Part shown: positions 1-9,992 of the stretch, one piece after another
Position numbering within the stretch: the first letter of the stretch is position 1
Layout of the letters: each line of letters begins with the position of its first letter
Source of the DNA: Limnohabitans sp. Bal53
Lineage (GTDB): Bacteria > Pseudomonadota > Gammaproteobacteria > Burkholderiales > Burkholderiaceae_C
Assembly (NCBI RefSeq): GCF_003063355.1
Contig: NZ_NESH01000001.1
Span: 310,001-374,000 of the forward strand
Direction of reading: 5' to 3'
DNA length: 64,000 bases
Position numbers and translations under genes: made by a program
The notes under the pieces: model-generated
Told to the model about the DNA's origin: nothing
The model's database searches: none
The model's input: the letters and a program-made list of their open reading frames with translations, nothing else

Positions 1-485
1 AAACAGCCAACTTTGGCGTACCCCTGGGCGGCTCGCTGATCCCTTGGATCGACAAGGACCTGGGCAACGGCATGTCCAAGGAAGAGTGGAAGGGCATGGC
101 CGAGACCAACAAGATTCTGGGCATGGGCGAGGCTTTTGGATCTTCGGCCATCCCGGTGGACGGCTTCTGCGTGCGGGTAGGCGCGATGCGTTGCCACAGC
201 CAGGCCCTCACCTTCAAATTGAAAAAAGATGTGCCTGTGGCCGACATTGAAGCCATGATCGCAGCCGACAACAAGTGGGTCAAAGTGATTCCTAACACCC
301 GGGAAGCTACTATCAAAGACTTGACACCCGTTGCTGTCACCGGCACCATGACCATCCCTGTGGGACGTGTACGAAAGTTGGCCATGGGACCGGAGTATAT
401 TGGCGCCTTTACCATTGGTGACCAGTTGCTCTGGGGCGCTGCAGAGCCGCTGCGCCGCATGCTTCGCATCCTGCTGGATGCCTGA
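1..485 (+). CDS. asd: Aspartate-semialdehyde dehydrogenase, C-terminal part (gene begins before the window)
   Basis: The reading frame is open from base 3 to the TGA at 483-485 and gives about 160 residues. It makes L-aspartate 4-semialdehyde from aspartyl phosphate with NADPH, in the cytoplasm, for lysine, threonine, methionine and cell-wall diaminopimelate. The sequence carries the Asd C-terminal signature: the segment [12 protein letters not shown], the substrate-site stretch [19 protein letters not shown] with its conserved arginine and histidine, and the ending [14 protein letters not shown]. The catalytic cysteine would lie upstream, outside the window. The order asd-fimV-truA-trpF is usual in Burkholderiales. 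The family is clear; only the 5' part is missing. Confidence 0.95.
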   Translation, partial: TANFGVPLGGSLIPWIDKDLGNGMSKEEWKGMAETNKILGMGEAFGSSAIPVDGFCVRVGAMRCHSQALTFKLKKDVPVADIEAMIAADNKWVKVIPNTREATIKDLTPVAVTGTMTIPVGRVRKLAMGPEYIGAFTIGDQLLWGAAEPLRRMLRILLDA

Positions 486-560
486 TCACCACTCAAAAAA
501 CAACAGTTTTCCAGGATATCCATGGGTCAATCCAACCGCCAAAAAACAAGAAATCTCAAA

Positions 561-2348
561 ATGAAAGCGCTGAGTGCTTTGGTTTTTTCAGCATGGGCTT
601 TGCCTGTTTTGGCCTTGGACCTGGGGCGACTTCAAGTACTTTCAGCCATTGGTGAGCCCCTGATGGCAGAAATTGAGGTCGCTCAGGCCACCTCCGAAGA
701 ACTGCGGACACTGAGGGCTCAATTGGCCTCACCGGTCGTTTTTAGCCAAGCAGGAATGGAGTTCAACCAGGCCTTGAATGGTTTGACTGTCAATTTGAAA
801 ACTCGCCCCAATGGAATCGCTGTTATTTCGTTGCAGGGCAGCGCCCCGGTTCAGGAAAACTTCATTGACCTTATCCTTGAGACACAGTCGTCATCGGGCA
901 AGCTGAGCAAAAACTATGCTTTATTGCTTGACTCGGTCAGCCGTCGCCCTAGCAGCACCAATCCACCTGATGTGACATCACTTCAGGTACCCGCTGAGCC
1001 GCCCATCGTTCAGAAAGTACCGCCAGCGAGTCCCGCTTCTACGTCCATCAGGGCAGTCGAGTCACCCAACCCACTCAATGCATCCAGCATTGAGTTGAAC
1101 GCTGACAAGGTACCTGTTTATCGTTTCGCACCGGTAGACAACAGCCCAACGCCATCCGCCAATGCGCGAGTGACCGAACCCAAGAAGATCGAGGACTTGC
1201 CTGCGAGCGCCCCTGCCGTTCAAGCCAACCCCAAGGCCAAAGAGGCAACGGCCAACAACTCAGACAGGCAAATCAAAGTCAAAGCGGGTGACACAGCCTC
1301 CAAACTGGCTTTGCGCTTTTTGGGTCCCAACGTCTCCTTGGACCAAATGATGTTGGCCATGCTCAAAGCCAACCCCAACGCCTTCATTCAAGGCAACGTC
1401 AACTTGGTCAAAGCCGGTGCTGTCCTGCGCATGCCAGAGGCCGAAGAAGCCACCCAAATTCCTCGCGCTGAAGCCCGCAAGACGGTCATCGCTCAAACCA
1501 AAGAATTTGCAGCTTACGCCAGACGCCTGGCCGAATCGCCCCTCTTGGTTGACTCTAAAAATTCGCGCACCATGTCTGGTCGGGTGACCACCGAGACGGC
1601 TCAAACACCATCACCCTCGCCTGAGCAAGACAAACTGACATTGTCCAAATCAAGCATTGGCCCCGATACGCCCGAAGCCAAATTGGCCAAAGAACGTGAA
1701 GCCAAAGACGCAGCAGGTCAAATTGCAGCCCTGAACAAAAACCTGCAAGAGTTGGAGAGTTTGTCTCAATCCCTTCGATCACCCGCCTCCTCTGCCGCCT
1801 CTGCAACTCCTGCTGCCTCAACACCGCCCACATCGGTACCGGCCAATGCACTTCAGCCAGCACCCTCATCGGGCGCCAGCCTGAAAGAATTGAGCGAGAA
1901 CAAGCAGCTTTGGGCGTGGGCTGCAGGGTTGCTGGCGGCCGTTTTGCTTGTCGCACTGTGGATGCGACGCAAGTCAGCTGAACCCGAATCGGTTTATGCC
2001 CCATCCTACGACGACATCCCCAGCACCAGCACAGAACCGGCCCTGAGCCAAACTGCTGAGAATGCAGCCATCCCTGCGCAGATGAGTGCCATTGACCTGA
2101 ATCTTCAGCCCACCCCTCCAGCGACAACGGTTTCATCTAACCCAACCCCTGCGGCCCCCGAACAGGTTGCCCCACCAGCATTCCCGTCCAATTCAGAAGA
2201 CACTGAACTGAGCAAGCTCAATCTTGCGGCTCAGCTGTTGGCAAAGGGTGACAAAGACCTGGCCCGCGCGTTGATCCTGTCGGTTGTTTCCTCAACCCAA
2301 GGCGACATCAAGGCACGCGCCATCCAGATGCTTGGCCAAATCCGGTGA
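561..2348 (+). CDS. fimV: FimV-family LysM-domain membrane protein
   Basis: A 595-residue protein from the ATG at 561. That start puts a good signal peptide (MKALSALVFSAWALPVLA) at the N-terminus; an in-frame ATG at 522 would add 13 residues. The N-terminal domain has the FimV pattern of a lineage-specific beta domain beginning LDLGRLQVLSAIGEPLMAEI. A LysM peptidoglycan-binding domain follows at about residues 233-291, after a Pro/Ala-rich linker. A coiled-coil-prone stretch lies near residues 375-410, a single membrane helix at about 448-468, and a short acidic tail ends in the FimV C-terminal helix pair (about 546-594). In Pseudomonas, FimV organises the cell pole for type IV pili. This copy is shorter than that one. 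Its stop overlaps the GTG of truA by four bases. Confidence 0.9.
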   Translation: MKALSALVFSAWALPVLALDLGRLQVLSAIGEPLMAEIEVAQATSEELRTLRAQLASPVVFSQAGMEFNQALNGLTVNLKTRPNGIAVISLQGSAPVQENFIDLILETQSSSGKLSKNYALLLDSVSRRPSSTNPPDVTSLQVPAEPPIVQKVPPASPASTSIRAVESPNPLNASSIELNADKVPVYRFAPVDNSPTPSANARVTEPKKIEDLPASAPAVQANPKAKEATANNSDRQIKVKAGDTASKLALRFLGPNVSLDQMMLAMLKANPNAFIQGNVNLVKAGAVLRMPEAEEATQIPRAEARKTVIAQTKEFAAYARRLAESPLLVDSKNSRTMSGRVTTETAQTPSPSPEQDKLTLSKSSIGPDTPEAKLAKEREAKDAAGQIAALNKNLQELESLSQSLRSPASSAASATPAASTPPTSVPANALQPAPSSGASLKELSENKQLWAWAAGLLAAVLLVALWMRRKSAEPESVYAPSYDDIPSTSTEPALSQTAENAAIPAQMSAIDLNLQPTPPATTVSSNPTPAAPEQVAPPAFPSNSEDTELSKLNLAAQLLAKGDKDLARALILSVVSSTQGDIKARAIQMLGQIR

Positions 2349-3130
2349 GATTGGCCCTGGGCATCTGTTATTCGGGCACGGCTTATCAAGGCTGGCAGAG
2401 CCAAGCCACGGGCCTGACGATTCAGGACAAACTCGAAAAAGCCCTGGCCCAGTTTGGCGACATACCCCGCGTCAGCACCCTGTGCGCAGGCCGCACCGAT
2501 GCGGGTGTGCACGGCCTGATGCAGGTGGTGCACTTCGACACCCACTTGGAGCGCGACACGCACTCCTGGGTACGCGGCACCAACCGGTATTTGCCCTCAG
2601 ACATCGCGGTGCAATGGGCGCAGGTCGTGCCCGAGACTTTCCATTGCCGCGCCAGCGCCACAGGCAGGCGCTACATCTATGTGGTGCTCGACTCGATCGT
2701 GCGCCCCAGCTTGGAGGCCGGACGCGTGGGCTGGGTGTACCGCCCGCTGGCCGAAGCACCCATGCGCCAAGCCAGCCATCATCTGCTGGGCGAGCACGAT
2801 TTTTCATCGTTTCGGGCCAGCAGCTGCCAGGCGCTCTCGCCCGTCAAAACGCTGCGACATATTCGCATCACCCGGCACGGCGCTTATTGGCGCTTTGAGT
2901 TCGAAGGCAACGCCTTTTTGCACCACATGATCCGCAACATCATGGGCTGTTTGGTGACCATCGGCCAAGGCAACCAATCGCCCGACTGGATGCTCGAGGT
3001 GCTGCATGCCAAAAACCGCGATGCCGCAGCGCCCACCTTTTCCCCCGACGGCCTGTACTTTGCAGGCCCCATCTACAGCCCAGAATGGGGCCTGCCCGAC
3101 ACCACCCCTGCTTTTGATTGGTTGCCATGA
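2345..3130 (+). CDS. truA: tRNA pseudouridine(38-40) synthase TruA
   Basis: A 261-residue cytoplasmic enzyme that turns uridines 38-40 of the tRNA anticodon stem into pseudouridine. The catalytic aspartate is Asp52 in the motif CAGRTDAGVHG, and the family segment FEGNAFLHHMIRNIMG lies near residue 190. Length is normal for TruA. It begins with GTG at 2345, inside the fimV stop (GTGA overlap), so translation is probably coupled to fimV. Its own stop overlaps the ATG of trpF at 3127 in the same way. The fimV-truA-trpF order is conserved in betaproteobacteria and adds support. Confidence 0.95.
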   Translation: MRLALGICYSGTAYQGWQSQATGLTIQDKLEKALAQFGDIPRVSTLCAGRTDAGVHGLMQVVHFDTHLERDTHSWVRGTNRYLPSDIAVQWAQVVPETFHCRASATGRRYIYVVLDSIVRPSLEAGRVGWVYRPLAEAPMRQASHHLLGEHDFSSFRASSCQALSPVKTLRHIRITRHGAYWRFEFEGNAFLHHMIRNIMGCLVTIGQGNQSPDWMLEVLHAKNRDAAAPTFSPDGLYFAGPIYSPEWGLPDTTPAFDWLP

Positions 3131-3834
3131 GCCCAAGCAACACATCCACCAGCCCAGCACCGCAGCAACGCACACGCATCAAGATGTGCGGTTTCACCCG
3201 CGAAGCCGATGTACTGGCAGCCTGCGCCGCTGGGGCTGACGCCATGGGTTTTGTGCTTTACCCACCCAGCCCGCGCAGCGTGAGCATCGATCGCGCGGCC
3301 GAACTGGCACGCCTGCTGCCTGCTTTTGTGACGCCGGTGCTGCTCTTCGTCAATGAAGCGCCAGAACGCATTGCGGCGGCTTGCGCAGCCGTGCCTGGGG
3401 CCATGCTGCAGTTTCACGGCGACGAAACGCCCGAATTTTGCGAGGCCATGAGCCAGAGCACAGGCCGCCAGCACCTCAAAGCAGCCCGAATCCCCTTGTC
3501 TGAGGCAGCCGACTTCGACTTGCTAAAATTTGCGCTCCTCCATCAGCAAGCCCAAGCCCTCTTGCTCGACGCCCATGTCGACGGATACGGCGGCGGCGGG
3601 AAAACATTCAATTGGTCACTGCTGCCACCAAACGTCAATGCTCACCTCGTTTTGTCTGGTGGACTCACACCTGCAAACGTGGGCGATGGCATTCGGGCGC
3701 TGCGCACGCATGGCCTGTCTCTGGCCGTTGACGTGAGCTCGGGCATCGAAGCAGGCAAGGGCCTCAAAGATGCCGACAAAATGCGGCAGTTTGTCCAGGC
3801 GGTGCGCACCGCAGACAACAGCTTCCCCCTTTAA
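3127..3834 (+). CDS. trpF: Phosphoribosylanthranilate isomerase
   Basis: A 235-residue TIM-barrel enzyme for the Amadori rearrangement of N-(5-phosphoribosyl)anthranilate in tryptophan synthesis. Near the start, the strand RIKMCGFTR carries the catalytic cysteine (Cys21). The later motif LLLDAHVDGYGGGGKTFNW holds the catalytic aspartate and the loop that follows. The phosphate-binding end is LSGGLTPANV plus VDVSSGIEAGKGLKD. The ATG at 3127 overlaps the truA stop (ATGA); a TTG at 3118 would add three residues but is less likely. It is monofunctional, not fused to TrpC. An 89-base gap separates it from trpB. Confidence 0.96.
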   Translation: MSPSNTSTSPAPQQRTRIKMCGFTREADVLAACAAGADAMGFVLYPPSPRSVSIDRAAELARLLPAFVTPVLLFVNEAPERIAAACAAVPGAMLQFHGDETPEFCEAMSQSTGRQHLKAARIPLSEAADFDLLKFALLHQQAQALLLDAHVDGYGGGGKTFNWSLLPPNVNAHLVLSGGLTPANVGDGIRALRTHGLSLAVDVSSGIEAGKGLKDADKMRQFVQAVRTADNSFPL

Positions 3835-3923
3835 AGCATTCCACGGTTTGATTCCGCTGGCTTTTGCAGCGACCGCCCCACCTGTAAACACCCGGCGGCC
3901 CCACCCATATTGAGCACCACACC

Positions 3924-5207
3924 ATGTTTGAATACCAACAACCCGACCTCAAAGGCCATTTCGGCATCTACGGCGGCAGCTTTGTCAGTGAAACCCTGAC
4001 CCATGCCATCAACGAACTCAAAGCGGCCTACGCCCAATACCAGCACGACCCGGCCTTCATCGCCGAATTCAAGTCCGAGCTGGCGCACTTCGTGGGCCGC
4101 CCTTCGCCGCTTTACCACGCAGCACGCATGAGCCGCGAAATGGGCGGCGCGCAGATTTTCTTGAAGCGCGAGGACCTCAACCACACCGGCGCCCACAAGA
4201 TCAACAACACCATCGGCCAAGCCATGCTCGCCAAGCGCATGGGCAAGCCGCGCATCATTGCCGAGACCGGCGCAGGCCAGCACGGCGTGGCCACCGCCAC
4301 CATTTGCGCCCGCTATGGCCTGGAGTGCGTGGTGTACATGGGCAGCGAAGACGTCAAGCGCCAAAGCCCCAACGTCTACCGCATGAAGCTCTTGGGCGCG
4401 ACCGTGGTGCCCGTGGAGTCAGGCAGCAAGACCCTCAAGGACGCCCTGAACGAAGCCATGCGCGACTGGGTGGCCAATGTGGACAACACCTTCTACATCA
4501 TCGGCACCGTGGCGGGCCCGCACCCCTACCCCATGATGGTTCGCGATTTTCAGAGCGTGATCGGTGAAGAGTGCCTGACGCAAATGCCCGCCATGCTCAA
4601 GAGCCTGCAAATGGCCGAGCAACAACCCGACGCGGTGATTGCCTGCGTGGGCGGCGGCAGCAACGCCATGGGCATCTTCTACCCCTACATTTCGCATGAA
4701 AACACCCGCTTGATCGGCGTGGAAGCCGCGGGCGAAGGCATGGACTCGGGCAAGCACTCGTGCTCGCTGCAGCTGGGCAGCCCCGGCGTGTTGCACGGCA
4801 ACCGCACCTACATCTTGCAAGACGAGAACGGTCAGATCACCGAAACCCACAGCGTGAGTGCCGGCCTGGACTACCCCGGCGTCGGCCCCGAGCATGCCTT
4901 CTTGAAGGACATTGGCCGCGCCGAGTACGTGGGCATCACCGACAAAGAAGCGCTCGAAGCCTTTCACTACCTGTGCCGCACCGAGGGCATCATCCCTGCG
5001 CTGGAGTCGAGTCACGCCGTCGCCTACGCCATGAAACTGGCCAAAACCATGCGCACTGACCAGTCGATCCTGGTCAACCTGTCGGGACGTGGCGACAAAG
5101 ACATCGGCACCGTGGCCGATTTGTCGAACGCCGACTTTTTCTGCCGACCCAGCTGCCAAGGCCAATCGGTCAAAGGTGCTGAGCAGCCTGTGAATTTTGT
5201 GAAGTGA
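3924..5207 (+). CDS. trpB: Tryptophan synthase beta chain
   Basis: A 427-residue PLP enzyme that joins indole to serine; it forms the alpha2-beta2 complex with TrpA. The PLP lysine is Lys92 in [13 protein letters not shown], and the phosphate-binding glycine loop GGGSNAMG lies at about 243-250. The end of the protein carries the ESSHAVAYA and NLSGRGDKD motifs of the family. The normal length is about 400; the extra residues are a C-terminal tail of about 15-20. It starts with ATG at 3924 and ends just before trpA, so the two subunits are made together. Confidence 0.97.
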   Translation: MFEYQQPDLKGHFGIYGGSFVSETLTHAINELKAAYAQYQHDPAFIAEFKSELAHFVGRPSPLYHAARMSREMGGAQIFLKREDLNHTGAHKINNTIGQAMLAKRMGKPRIIAETGAGQHGVATATICARYGLECVVYMGSEDVKRQSPNVYRMKLLGATVVPVESGSKTLKDALNEAMRDWVANVDNTFYIIGTVAGPHPYPMMVRDFQSVIGEECLTQMPAMLKSLQMAEQQPDAVIACVGGGSNAMGIFYPYISHENTRLIGVEAAGEGMDSGKHSCSLQLGSPGVLHGNRTYILQDENGQITETHSVSAGLDYPGVGPEHAFLKDIGRAEYVGITDKEALEAFHYLCRTEGIIPALESSHAVAYAMKLAKTMRTDQSILVNLSGRGDKDIGTVADLSNADFFCRPSCQGQSVKGAEQPVNFVK

Positions 5208-5215
5208 ATGCCGAC

Positions 5216-6025
5216 ATGAGCCGCATCGACGCCACCCTCTCCGCCCTCAAAACCCAAGGCCGCAAAGCCCTGATTCCCTATGTCACCGCCGGTTTTCCGC
5301 AAGCGGACACCACCGTGCCCCTGATGCACGCCATGGCCGCGGCCGGGGCTGACATCATTGAACTGGGTGTCCCGTTTTCTGACCCCTCGGCCGACGGCCC
5401 TGTGATCCAGAAAGCCGGTGACAAAGCGCTGGCTTTGGGCATCGGCACCGTGCAGGTGCTGGCCATGGTGCGCGAATTCCGCCAGACCAACAGCCACACC
5501 CCGGTGGTTCTGATGGGTTATGCCAACCCGGTGGAGCGCTACGACCAAAAGCACGGCGCAGACACCTTCATCCGCGACGCATCCGCTGCGGGTGTGGACG
5601 GCGTGCTGATCGTGGACTACCCACCTGAAGAATGCGTGGAATTTGCCGCCAAACTGCGCGCCCACAGCATGGATCTGATCTTTTTGCTGGCCCCCACCAG
5701 CACGGACGAGCGCATGCAACAGGTGGCCCAGGTGGCCAGCGGCTATGTGTATTACGTCTCGCTAAAAGGCGTTACAGGCTCTGGCACGCTGGACACCGAT
5801 GCCGTCGAGGCCATGTTGCCGCGCATCCGCCAACACGTCAGCGTGCCGGTCGGTGTGGGCTTTGGCATCCGCGACGCAGAAACAGCCAAGGCCATCAGCC
5901 GCGTGGCCGATGCGGTGGTGATCGGCTCGCGCCTGATTCAGCTGATCGACGCCGCGCCTGTTGACCGCATCAACGACGTGGCCGGTGAGTTCCTATCGGG
6001 CATCCGGCAGGCCCTGGACGCGTAG
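5216..6025 (+). CDS. trpA: Tryptophan synthase alpha chain
   Basis: A 269-residue TIM barrel that splits indole-3-glycerol phosphate into indole and glyceraldehyde phosphate and channels indole to TrpB. With the ATG at 5216 the catalytic residues fall at Glu49 ([11 protein letters not shown]) and Asp60 (PSADGP), the same numbers as in the E. coli enzyme, which supports this start. A GTG at 5204, overlapping the trpB stop, is the other possible start and would add four residues. The phosphate-binding motif [12 protein letters not shown] lies late in the protein. It is followed by a small repeat element and then accD. Confidence 0.96.
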   Translation: MSRIDATLSALKTQGRKALIPYVTAGFPQADTTVPLMHAMAAAGADIIELGVPFSDPSADGPVIQKAGDKALALGIGTVQVLAMVREFRQTNSHTPVVLMGYANPVERYDQKHGADTFIRDASAAGVDGVLIVDYPPEECVEFAAKLRAHSMDLIFLLAPTSTDERMQQVAQVASGYVYYVSLKGVTGSGTLDTDAVEAMLPRIRQHVSVPVGVGFGIRDAETAKAISRVADAVVIGSRLIQLIDAAPVDRINDVAGEFLSGIRQALDA

Positions 6026-6030
6026 GATGG

Positions 6031-6074
6031 GCGACCCGCCGCAATGGGTCGCTGTAGGAGCGGCCTGCGGCCGC
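6031..6074. repeat. REP-like double hairpin between trpA and accD
   Basis: Two perfect inverted repeats lie side by side. GCGACCC (6031-6037) pairs with GGGTCGC (6046-6052) around an 8-base loop. GCGGCC (6060-6065) pairs with GGCCGC (6069-6074) around TGC. The second is preceded by TGTAGGAG, so it resembles the repetitive extragenic palindromes of Pseudomonas and relatives. There is no T-run, so it is not a classic terminator. Only one copy is seen in this window, so its repeat nature is inferred from the look of the motif. Confidence 0.5.
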
Positions 6075-6109
6075 GATGAACGATAATTCCCCGCTAAGGA
6101 GAACCCCTC

Positions 6110-6982
6110 ATGAGTTGGCTCGAAAAACTGCTCCCCCCCAAGATCCAGCACACCGACCCGGCTGAGCGTCGTACGGTGCCCGAAGGCTTGTGGGTCAAGT
6201 GCCCCAGCTGCGAAACGGTGCTCTACAAAACCGACCTGGAAGAAAACCAGAACGTCTGCCCCGGCTGCTCGCACCACCTGCGCATCGGCGCTCGCGCTCG
6301 CCTAAACGCCTTTTTGGACGGTGAAGGCCGCTACGAAATCGGCCAAGAAGTGGTGCCGGTGGACCCGCTCAAATTCAAAGACAGCCGCAAATACCCCGAG
6401 CGTCTGAAAGAAGCCATGGACAACACGGGTGAAACCGATGCCCTGGTGGTCATGGGCGGCGCAGTCCACAGCATCAACTTGGTGGCTGCTTGCTTCGAAT
6501 TCGACTTCATGGGCGGCTCCATGGGATCGGTGGTCGGCGAGCGCTTTGTGCGTGGCGTGGAAACCGCCATCGCGCAAAAAGTACCGTTTGTTTGCTTCAC
6601 CGCCACGGGCGGTGCCCGCATGCAAGAGGGACTGCTTTCGCTGATGCAAATGGCCAAGACCAATGCCGCCTTGACCCGCTTGGCCAAAAAAGGCCTGCCC
6701 TACATCAGCGTGTTGACCGACCCCACCATGGGTGGCGTGTCGGCTGGTTTTGCCTTCTTGGGCGATGTGGTGATTGCCGAGCCCAAAGCCCTGATCGGCT
6801 TTGCGGGCCCCCGCGTGATCGAAAGCACCGTGCGTGTGACCTTGCCCGAAGGCTTCCAGCGTGCCGAATTCTTGCAAACCAAAGGCGCGGTGGACTTCAT
6901 CTGTGACCGCCGCGAGCTGCGCAAAACCATTGCCAGCACGCTGGCCATGCTGCAGCGCCAGCCAGCCGATGCGGTGAGCTGA
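6110..6982 (+). CDS. accD: Acetyl-CoA carboxylase carboxyltransferase subunit beta
   Basis: A 290-residue subunit of the carboxyltransferase that moves CO2 from biotin to acetyl-CoA, the first step of fatty-acid synthesis. The N-terminal zinc ribbon is complete: Cys31, Cys34, Cys50 and Cys53 (KCPSCETVL and VCPGCSHHL). The crotonase-type core includes the oxyanion segments [12 protein letters not shown] and [16 protein letters not shown]. The start is fixed by a strong ribosome site, AAGGAGA at 6096-6102, ahead of ATG 6110. It follows trpA, as in many betaproteobacteria, and is closed by a terminator. Confidence 0.97.
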   Translation: MSWLEKLLPPKIQHTDPAERRTVPEGLWVKCPSCETVLYKTDLEENQNVCPGCSHHLRIGARARLNAFLDGEGRYEIGQEVVPVDPLKFKDSRKYPERLKEAMDNTGETDALVVMGGAVHSINLVAACFEFDFMGGSMGSVVGERFVRGVETAIAQKVPFVCFTATGGARMQEGLLSLMQMAKTNAALTRLAKKGLPYISVLTDPTMGGVSAGFAFLGDVVIAEPKALIGFAGPRVIESTVRVTLPEGFQRAEFLQTKGAVDFICDRRELRKTIASTLAMLQRQPADAVS

Positions 6983-7000
6983 TCGGCTTACACCCCATAC

Positions 7001-7026
7001 AAAAGGCCCTCGCAAGAGGGCCTTTT
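7001..7026 (+). terminator. Rho-independent terminator after accD
   Basis: The stem AAAAGGCCCTC / GAGGGCCTTTT closes around a GCAA tetraloop, and the 3' arm supplies the T-run. It sits 18 bases after the accD stop and ahead of the convergent yggT gene. The stem is symmetric enough to work in both directions. Confidence 0.85.
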
Positions 7027-7047
7027 CACATGGCGCCTCGAATAAAC

Positions 7048-7596
7048 CTAGCGCAACCCTCCCGTTTGCAGGCCCATGAGCACCATGCCCAGCATTTGCA
7101 GGGCCAACAGCAAAACAAGCGGGGACAAGTCGATCCCGCCAATGAGCGGCACCACGCGCCTGAAAGGACGCAAGATGGGTTCAGCCAGTCGCGCCACCAA
7201 GTCGTACATGGGCGAGCCCGGGCTGATCCAAGACATCACCGCATACACCAACACCAAGGCACTCAAGGCCGACACCACCAGTTGCGCCAGACTCAACAAG
7301 CTCAACCAGGGCAGCAAAACCCATGGCGAGGCCCCACCCGACAACAACCACAAAAGCGCCACCTGCACCAGCTTGATCAGCCAAGCCCCTGCCAGACTTG
7401 ACAAATCCCATGCCGACCAAGCCGGGATCCCTTTGCGCAAAGGCAACACCAACCAGTCGGTCAAGGCAAACACAAAGCGGCCAATGGGCTGGTGAAATGA
7501 AATGCGCTGTCTTTGCATCCACAAGCGCAGCAAACACGTGCCCGCAATCAAGCCTGCAACCACATCCAACACCATACTGACCATCTGAAACAACAT
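7048..7596 (-). CDS. YggT family integral membrane protein
   Basis: A 182-residue, very hydrophobic protein with two YggT repeats. Each repeat has a membrane helix pair followed by a short conserved turn: the first includes FALTDWLVLPLRK, the second ARLEPILRPFRRV-like residues (ARLAEPILRPFRRVVP) and then GGIDLSPLVLLLAL. YggT proteins are inner-membrane proteins of uncertain role, linked to osmotic tolerance and cell shape in some bacteria. The start at 7596 follows a good ribosome site (AGGAGA on the minus strand). The start lies 32 bases from the divergent gene at 7629, so their promoters must be squeezed together or overlap. Confidence 0.85.
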   Translation of the reverse strand: MLFQMVSMVLDVVAGLIAGTCLLRLWMQRQRISFHQPIGRFVFALTDWLVLPLRKGIPAWSAWDLSSLAGAWLIKLVQVALLWLLSGGASPWVLLPWLSLLSLAQLVVSALSALVLVYAVMSWISPGSPMYDLVARLAEPILRPFRRVVPLIGGIDLSPLVLLLALQMLGMVLMGLQTGGLR

Positions 7597-7628
7597 TGCT
7601 TTTCTCCTGCTCATGCGATGATACCCAG

Positions 7629-8306
7629 ATGCCTGATCGCGACACCCCTTCTCCACCAGCCCTGCACGAGTTGCCCCTGTTCCCTTTGGGCACGGTGCTG
7701 TTTCCTGGTGCTTTGTTGCCTCTTCAACTGTTCGAGTTGCGCTACCTGCAAATGATTGGCGAATGCGAGCGCCAAGGCTCGGGCTTTGGTGTGGTCACAC
7801 TCACCCAAGGCCGCGAGGTGCACCGACCTGGCGAAGCGGCCGAACAGTTTGAAGCCATGGGCACACGGGTGCACATCGAGCGCATCGAGCGACCCCAACC
7901 CGGCCTGGTGATGGTCTGGTGCCGAGGGGTAGAAAAGTTTCGCATAGAGGCCACGCAGCAGCGCAGCGACGGCCTGTGGCTGGGCAAGGTAACGCCCCTG
8001 CCGCCCGAGCCCGCGGTGCAGGTGCCCGAAGACCTGCAGCACCTGTCTACGCAAATGCACCAGGCTCTGACCCAGCTGAGTGCTCAACCCAGCGTGGTGC
8101 CCCACTGGGCCGAGGCCTGGCGGCTGCAGGACTGCAGCTGGCTGTCCAACCGCTGGGGCGAGTTGCTGCCCTTGCCGCTGCAGATGAAATACCGGCTGTT
8201 TGCCCTGCAAGAACCCTTGGTGCGGCTGGAGCTGGTGGGTGACATGGTGGCCCCTGCTGGAGCCACCGATCCACAGCCCGGCCAAAAGCCGTCCGCAAAC
8301 TCATAA
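7629..8306 (+). CDS. Lon N-terminal (LON substrate-binding) domain protein
   Basis: A 225-residue soluble protein that matches the stand-alone LON N-terminal domain family. After a short tail comes the diagnostic segment LPLFPLGTVLFPGALLPLQL, then FELRYLQMI, and later the conserved GVEKFRI and KYRLFALQEP segments. There is no ATPase or peptidase domain, so it is not Lon protease itself. Its biochemical role is unknown; substrate recognition or protein binding is inferred from the domain. The ATG at 7629 is favoured over an upstream TTG at 7596. The next gene is lysS. Confidence 0.85.
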   Translation: MPDRDTPSPPALHELPLFPLGTVLFPGALLPLQLFELRYLQMIGECERQGSGFGVVTLTQGREVHRPGEAAEQFEAMGTRVHIERIERPQPGLVMVWCRGVEKFRIEATQQRSDGLWLGKVTPLPPEPAVQVPEDLQHLSTQMHQALTQLSAQPSVVPHWAEAWRLQDCSWLSNRWGELLPLPLQMKYRLFALQEPLVRLELVGDMVAPAGATDPQPGQKPSANS

Positions 8307-8389
8307 AATAGAGGGCTTTGCGCCCTCGCGCACCCCACAACCCCGGATCGGGCGGCGTCCAAGCGCCACGGTCCCCACTGCACTTCGCC

Positions 8390-9943
8390 ATGTCTGACAC
8401 GACTGTCCAATCCGCTCCCGCCGCTCCAGCGCAAGATGAAAACCAACTGATCGCCGAGCGCCGCGAAAAGCTCAAAGCCATGCGCCAGGCGCAAGTTGAC
8501 GGCAAAGGCGTGGCCTTCCCCAACGACTTCAAGCCCGAGCACCATGCGGCCAACCTGCACGAAGCCCACGGCAACAAAGAAGCCGAAGCCTTGAACGGCG
8601 AAGGCGTGGCCAAAACCACCGCCAAAGTGGCTGGCCGCATGATGCTCAAGCGCGTGATGGGCAAGGCCAGCTTTGCCACAATCCAAGACGCCACGGGCCG
8701 CATCCAGGTCTATGTGACCCGCGACGATGTGGGTGAAGACTTGTACGCCCTGTTCAAACACTGGGACTTGGGCGACATCGTGGGCGTCGAAGGCCACCTG
8801 TTCAAAACCCGCACGGGCGAATTGTCGATCCATGCCACCAGCATCCGCATGCTCACCAAGAGCCTGCGCCCCATGCCCGACAAGTTCCACGGCGTGGCCG
8901 ACCAGGAAGTGAAGTACCGCCAGCGTTATGTGGACCTGATGACCGACGAAGCCGCTCGCAAGCGCTTTGCAGCACGCAGCAAGGCCGTCAGCGGCATCCG
9001 TGAGTTCATGGTCCAACACGGCTTTTTGGAAGTCGAGACGCCCATGCTGCACCCCATCCCCGGTGGTGCCAACGCCAAGCCGTTTGTGACGCACCACAAT
9101 GCGCTGGACCAAGAGATGTTCTTGCGCATCGCGCCCGAGCTCTACCTCAAGCGCCTTTTGGTGGGCGGCTTTGAACGCGTGTTCGAGATCAACCGCAACT
9201 TCCGCAACGAAGGCATCTCGGTGCGCCACAACCCCGAGTTCACCATGATGGAGTTCTACGCGGCGTACTGGAACTACCAGGACCTGATGGGTTTTACCGA
9301 AAGCCTGATCCGCGACGCGGCCATGACCGCTGCGGGCACCTTGGACCTGACCTACAACGGCAAACCGGTTGACCTCAACAAGCCTTTTGCCCGCATGACG
9401 ATTCGCGAAGCCATCGTCAAACACACCGAGGCCGGTGACAACGTCGACAACGCCGAGTGGCTGATCAACGCCCTGAAAAAGCTGGGCATGAGCGAAGCCA
9501 AGGACAAGTTGTCCACCCGCAGCCTGGCGAGCCTGCAAGTGTTCTATTTCGAGGAAACCGTGGAAGACAAGCTCTGGGAGCCGACCTTCATCATGGAGCA
9601 CCCCACCGAGATCAGCCCACTGGCCCGCGCCAACGACAGCCGCCCCGAAGTGACAGAGCGCTTTGAGCTCTACATCACCGGCCGCGAGTTCGGCAATGGC
9701 TTCAGCGAATTGAACGACGCCGAAGACCAGGCTGCACGCTTTCATGCCCAAGTTGCCGCCAAAGACGATGGGGACGACGAAGCCATGTACTACGACCACG
9801 ACTTTGTGCGTGCGCTCGAATACGGCATGCCCCCCGCAGGCGGCTGCGGCATCGGCATTGACCGCTTGATGATGCTGCTGACCGACAGCGCCAGCATCCG
9901 CGACGTGATCTTGTTCCCTGCCCTGCGCCACGTGCAGGAGTAA
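8390..9943 (+). CDS. lysS: Lysine--tRNA ligase (class II)
   Basis: A 517-residue class II aminoacyl-tRNA synthetase that charges tRNA-Lys. The N-terminal OB-fold anticodon domain spans roughly residues 75-170 ([19 protein letters not shown]). The catalytic core shows motif 1 near [15 protein letters not shown], motif 2 at [20 protein letters not shown], and motif 3 at [16 protein letters not shown], which ends the active site with its ATP-binding arginine region. The ATG at 8390 gives the normal length. A strong terminator follows the stop. Confidence 0.97.
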   Translation: MSDTTVQSAPAAPAQDENQLIAERREKLKAMRQAQVDGKGVAFPNDFKPEHHAANLHEAHGNKEAEALNGEGVAKTTAKVAGRMMLKRVMGKASFATIQDATGRIQVYVTRDDVGEDLYALFKHWDLGDIVGVEGHLFKTRTGELSIHATSIRMLTKSLRPMPDKFHGVADQEVKYRQRYVDLMTDEAARKRFAARSKAVSGIREFMVQHGFLEVETPMLHPIPGGANAKPFVTHHNALDQEMFLRIAPELYLKRLLVGGFERVFEINRNFRNEGISVRHNPEFTMMEFYAAYWNYQDLMGFTESLIRDAAMTAAGTLDLTYNGKPVDLNKPFARMTIREAIVKHTEAGDNVDNAEWLINALKKLGMSEAKDKLSTRSLASLQVFYFEETVEDKLWEPTFIMEHPTEISPLARANDSRPEVTERFELYITGREFGNGFSELNDAEDQAARFHAQVAAKDDGDDEAMYYDHDFVRALEYGMPPAGGCGIGIDRLMMLLTDSASIRDVILFPALRHVQE

Positions 9944-9951
9944 AGACCTCC

Positions 9952-9984
9952 AACAACAAACCCGGCCAAGGTCGGGTTTGTTGT
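9952..9984. terminator. Bidirectional terminator between lysS and the convergent gene
   Basis: The arms CAACAAACCCG and CGGGTTTGTTG pair around a short centre. A-rich and T-rich flanks on both sides let it stop transcription from lysS (+) and from the small membrane gene (-). Confidence 0.85.
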
Positions 9985-9992
9985 TTCAGAGG

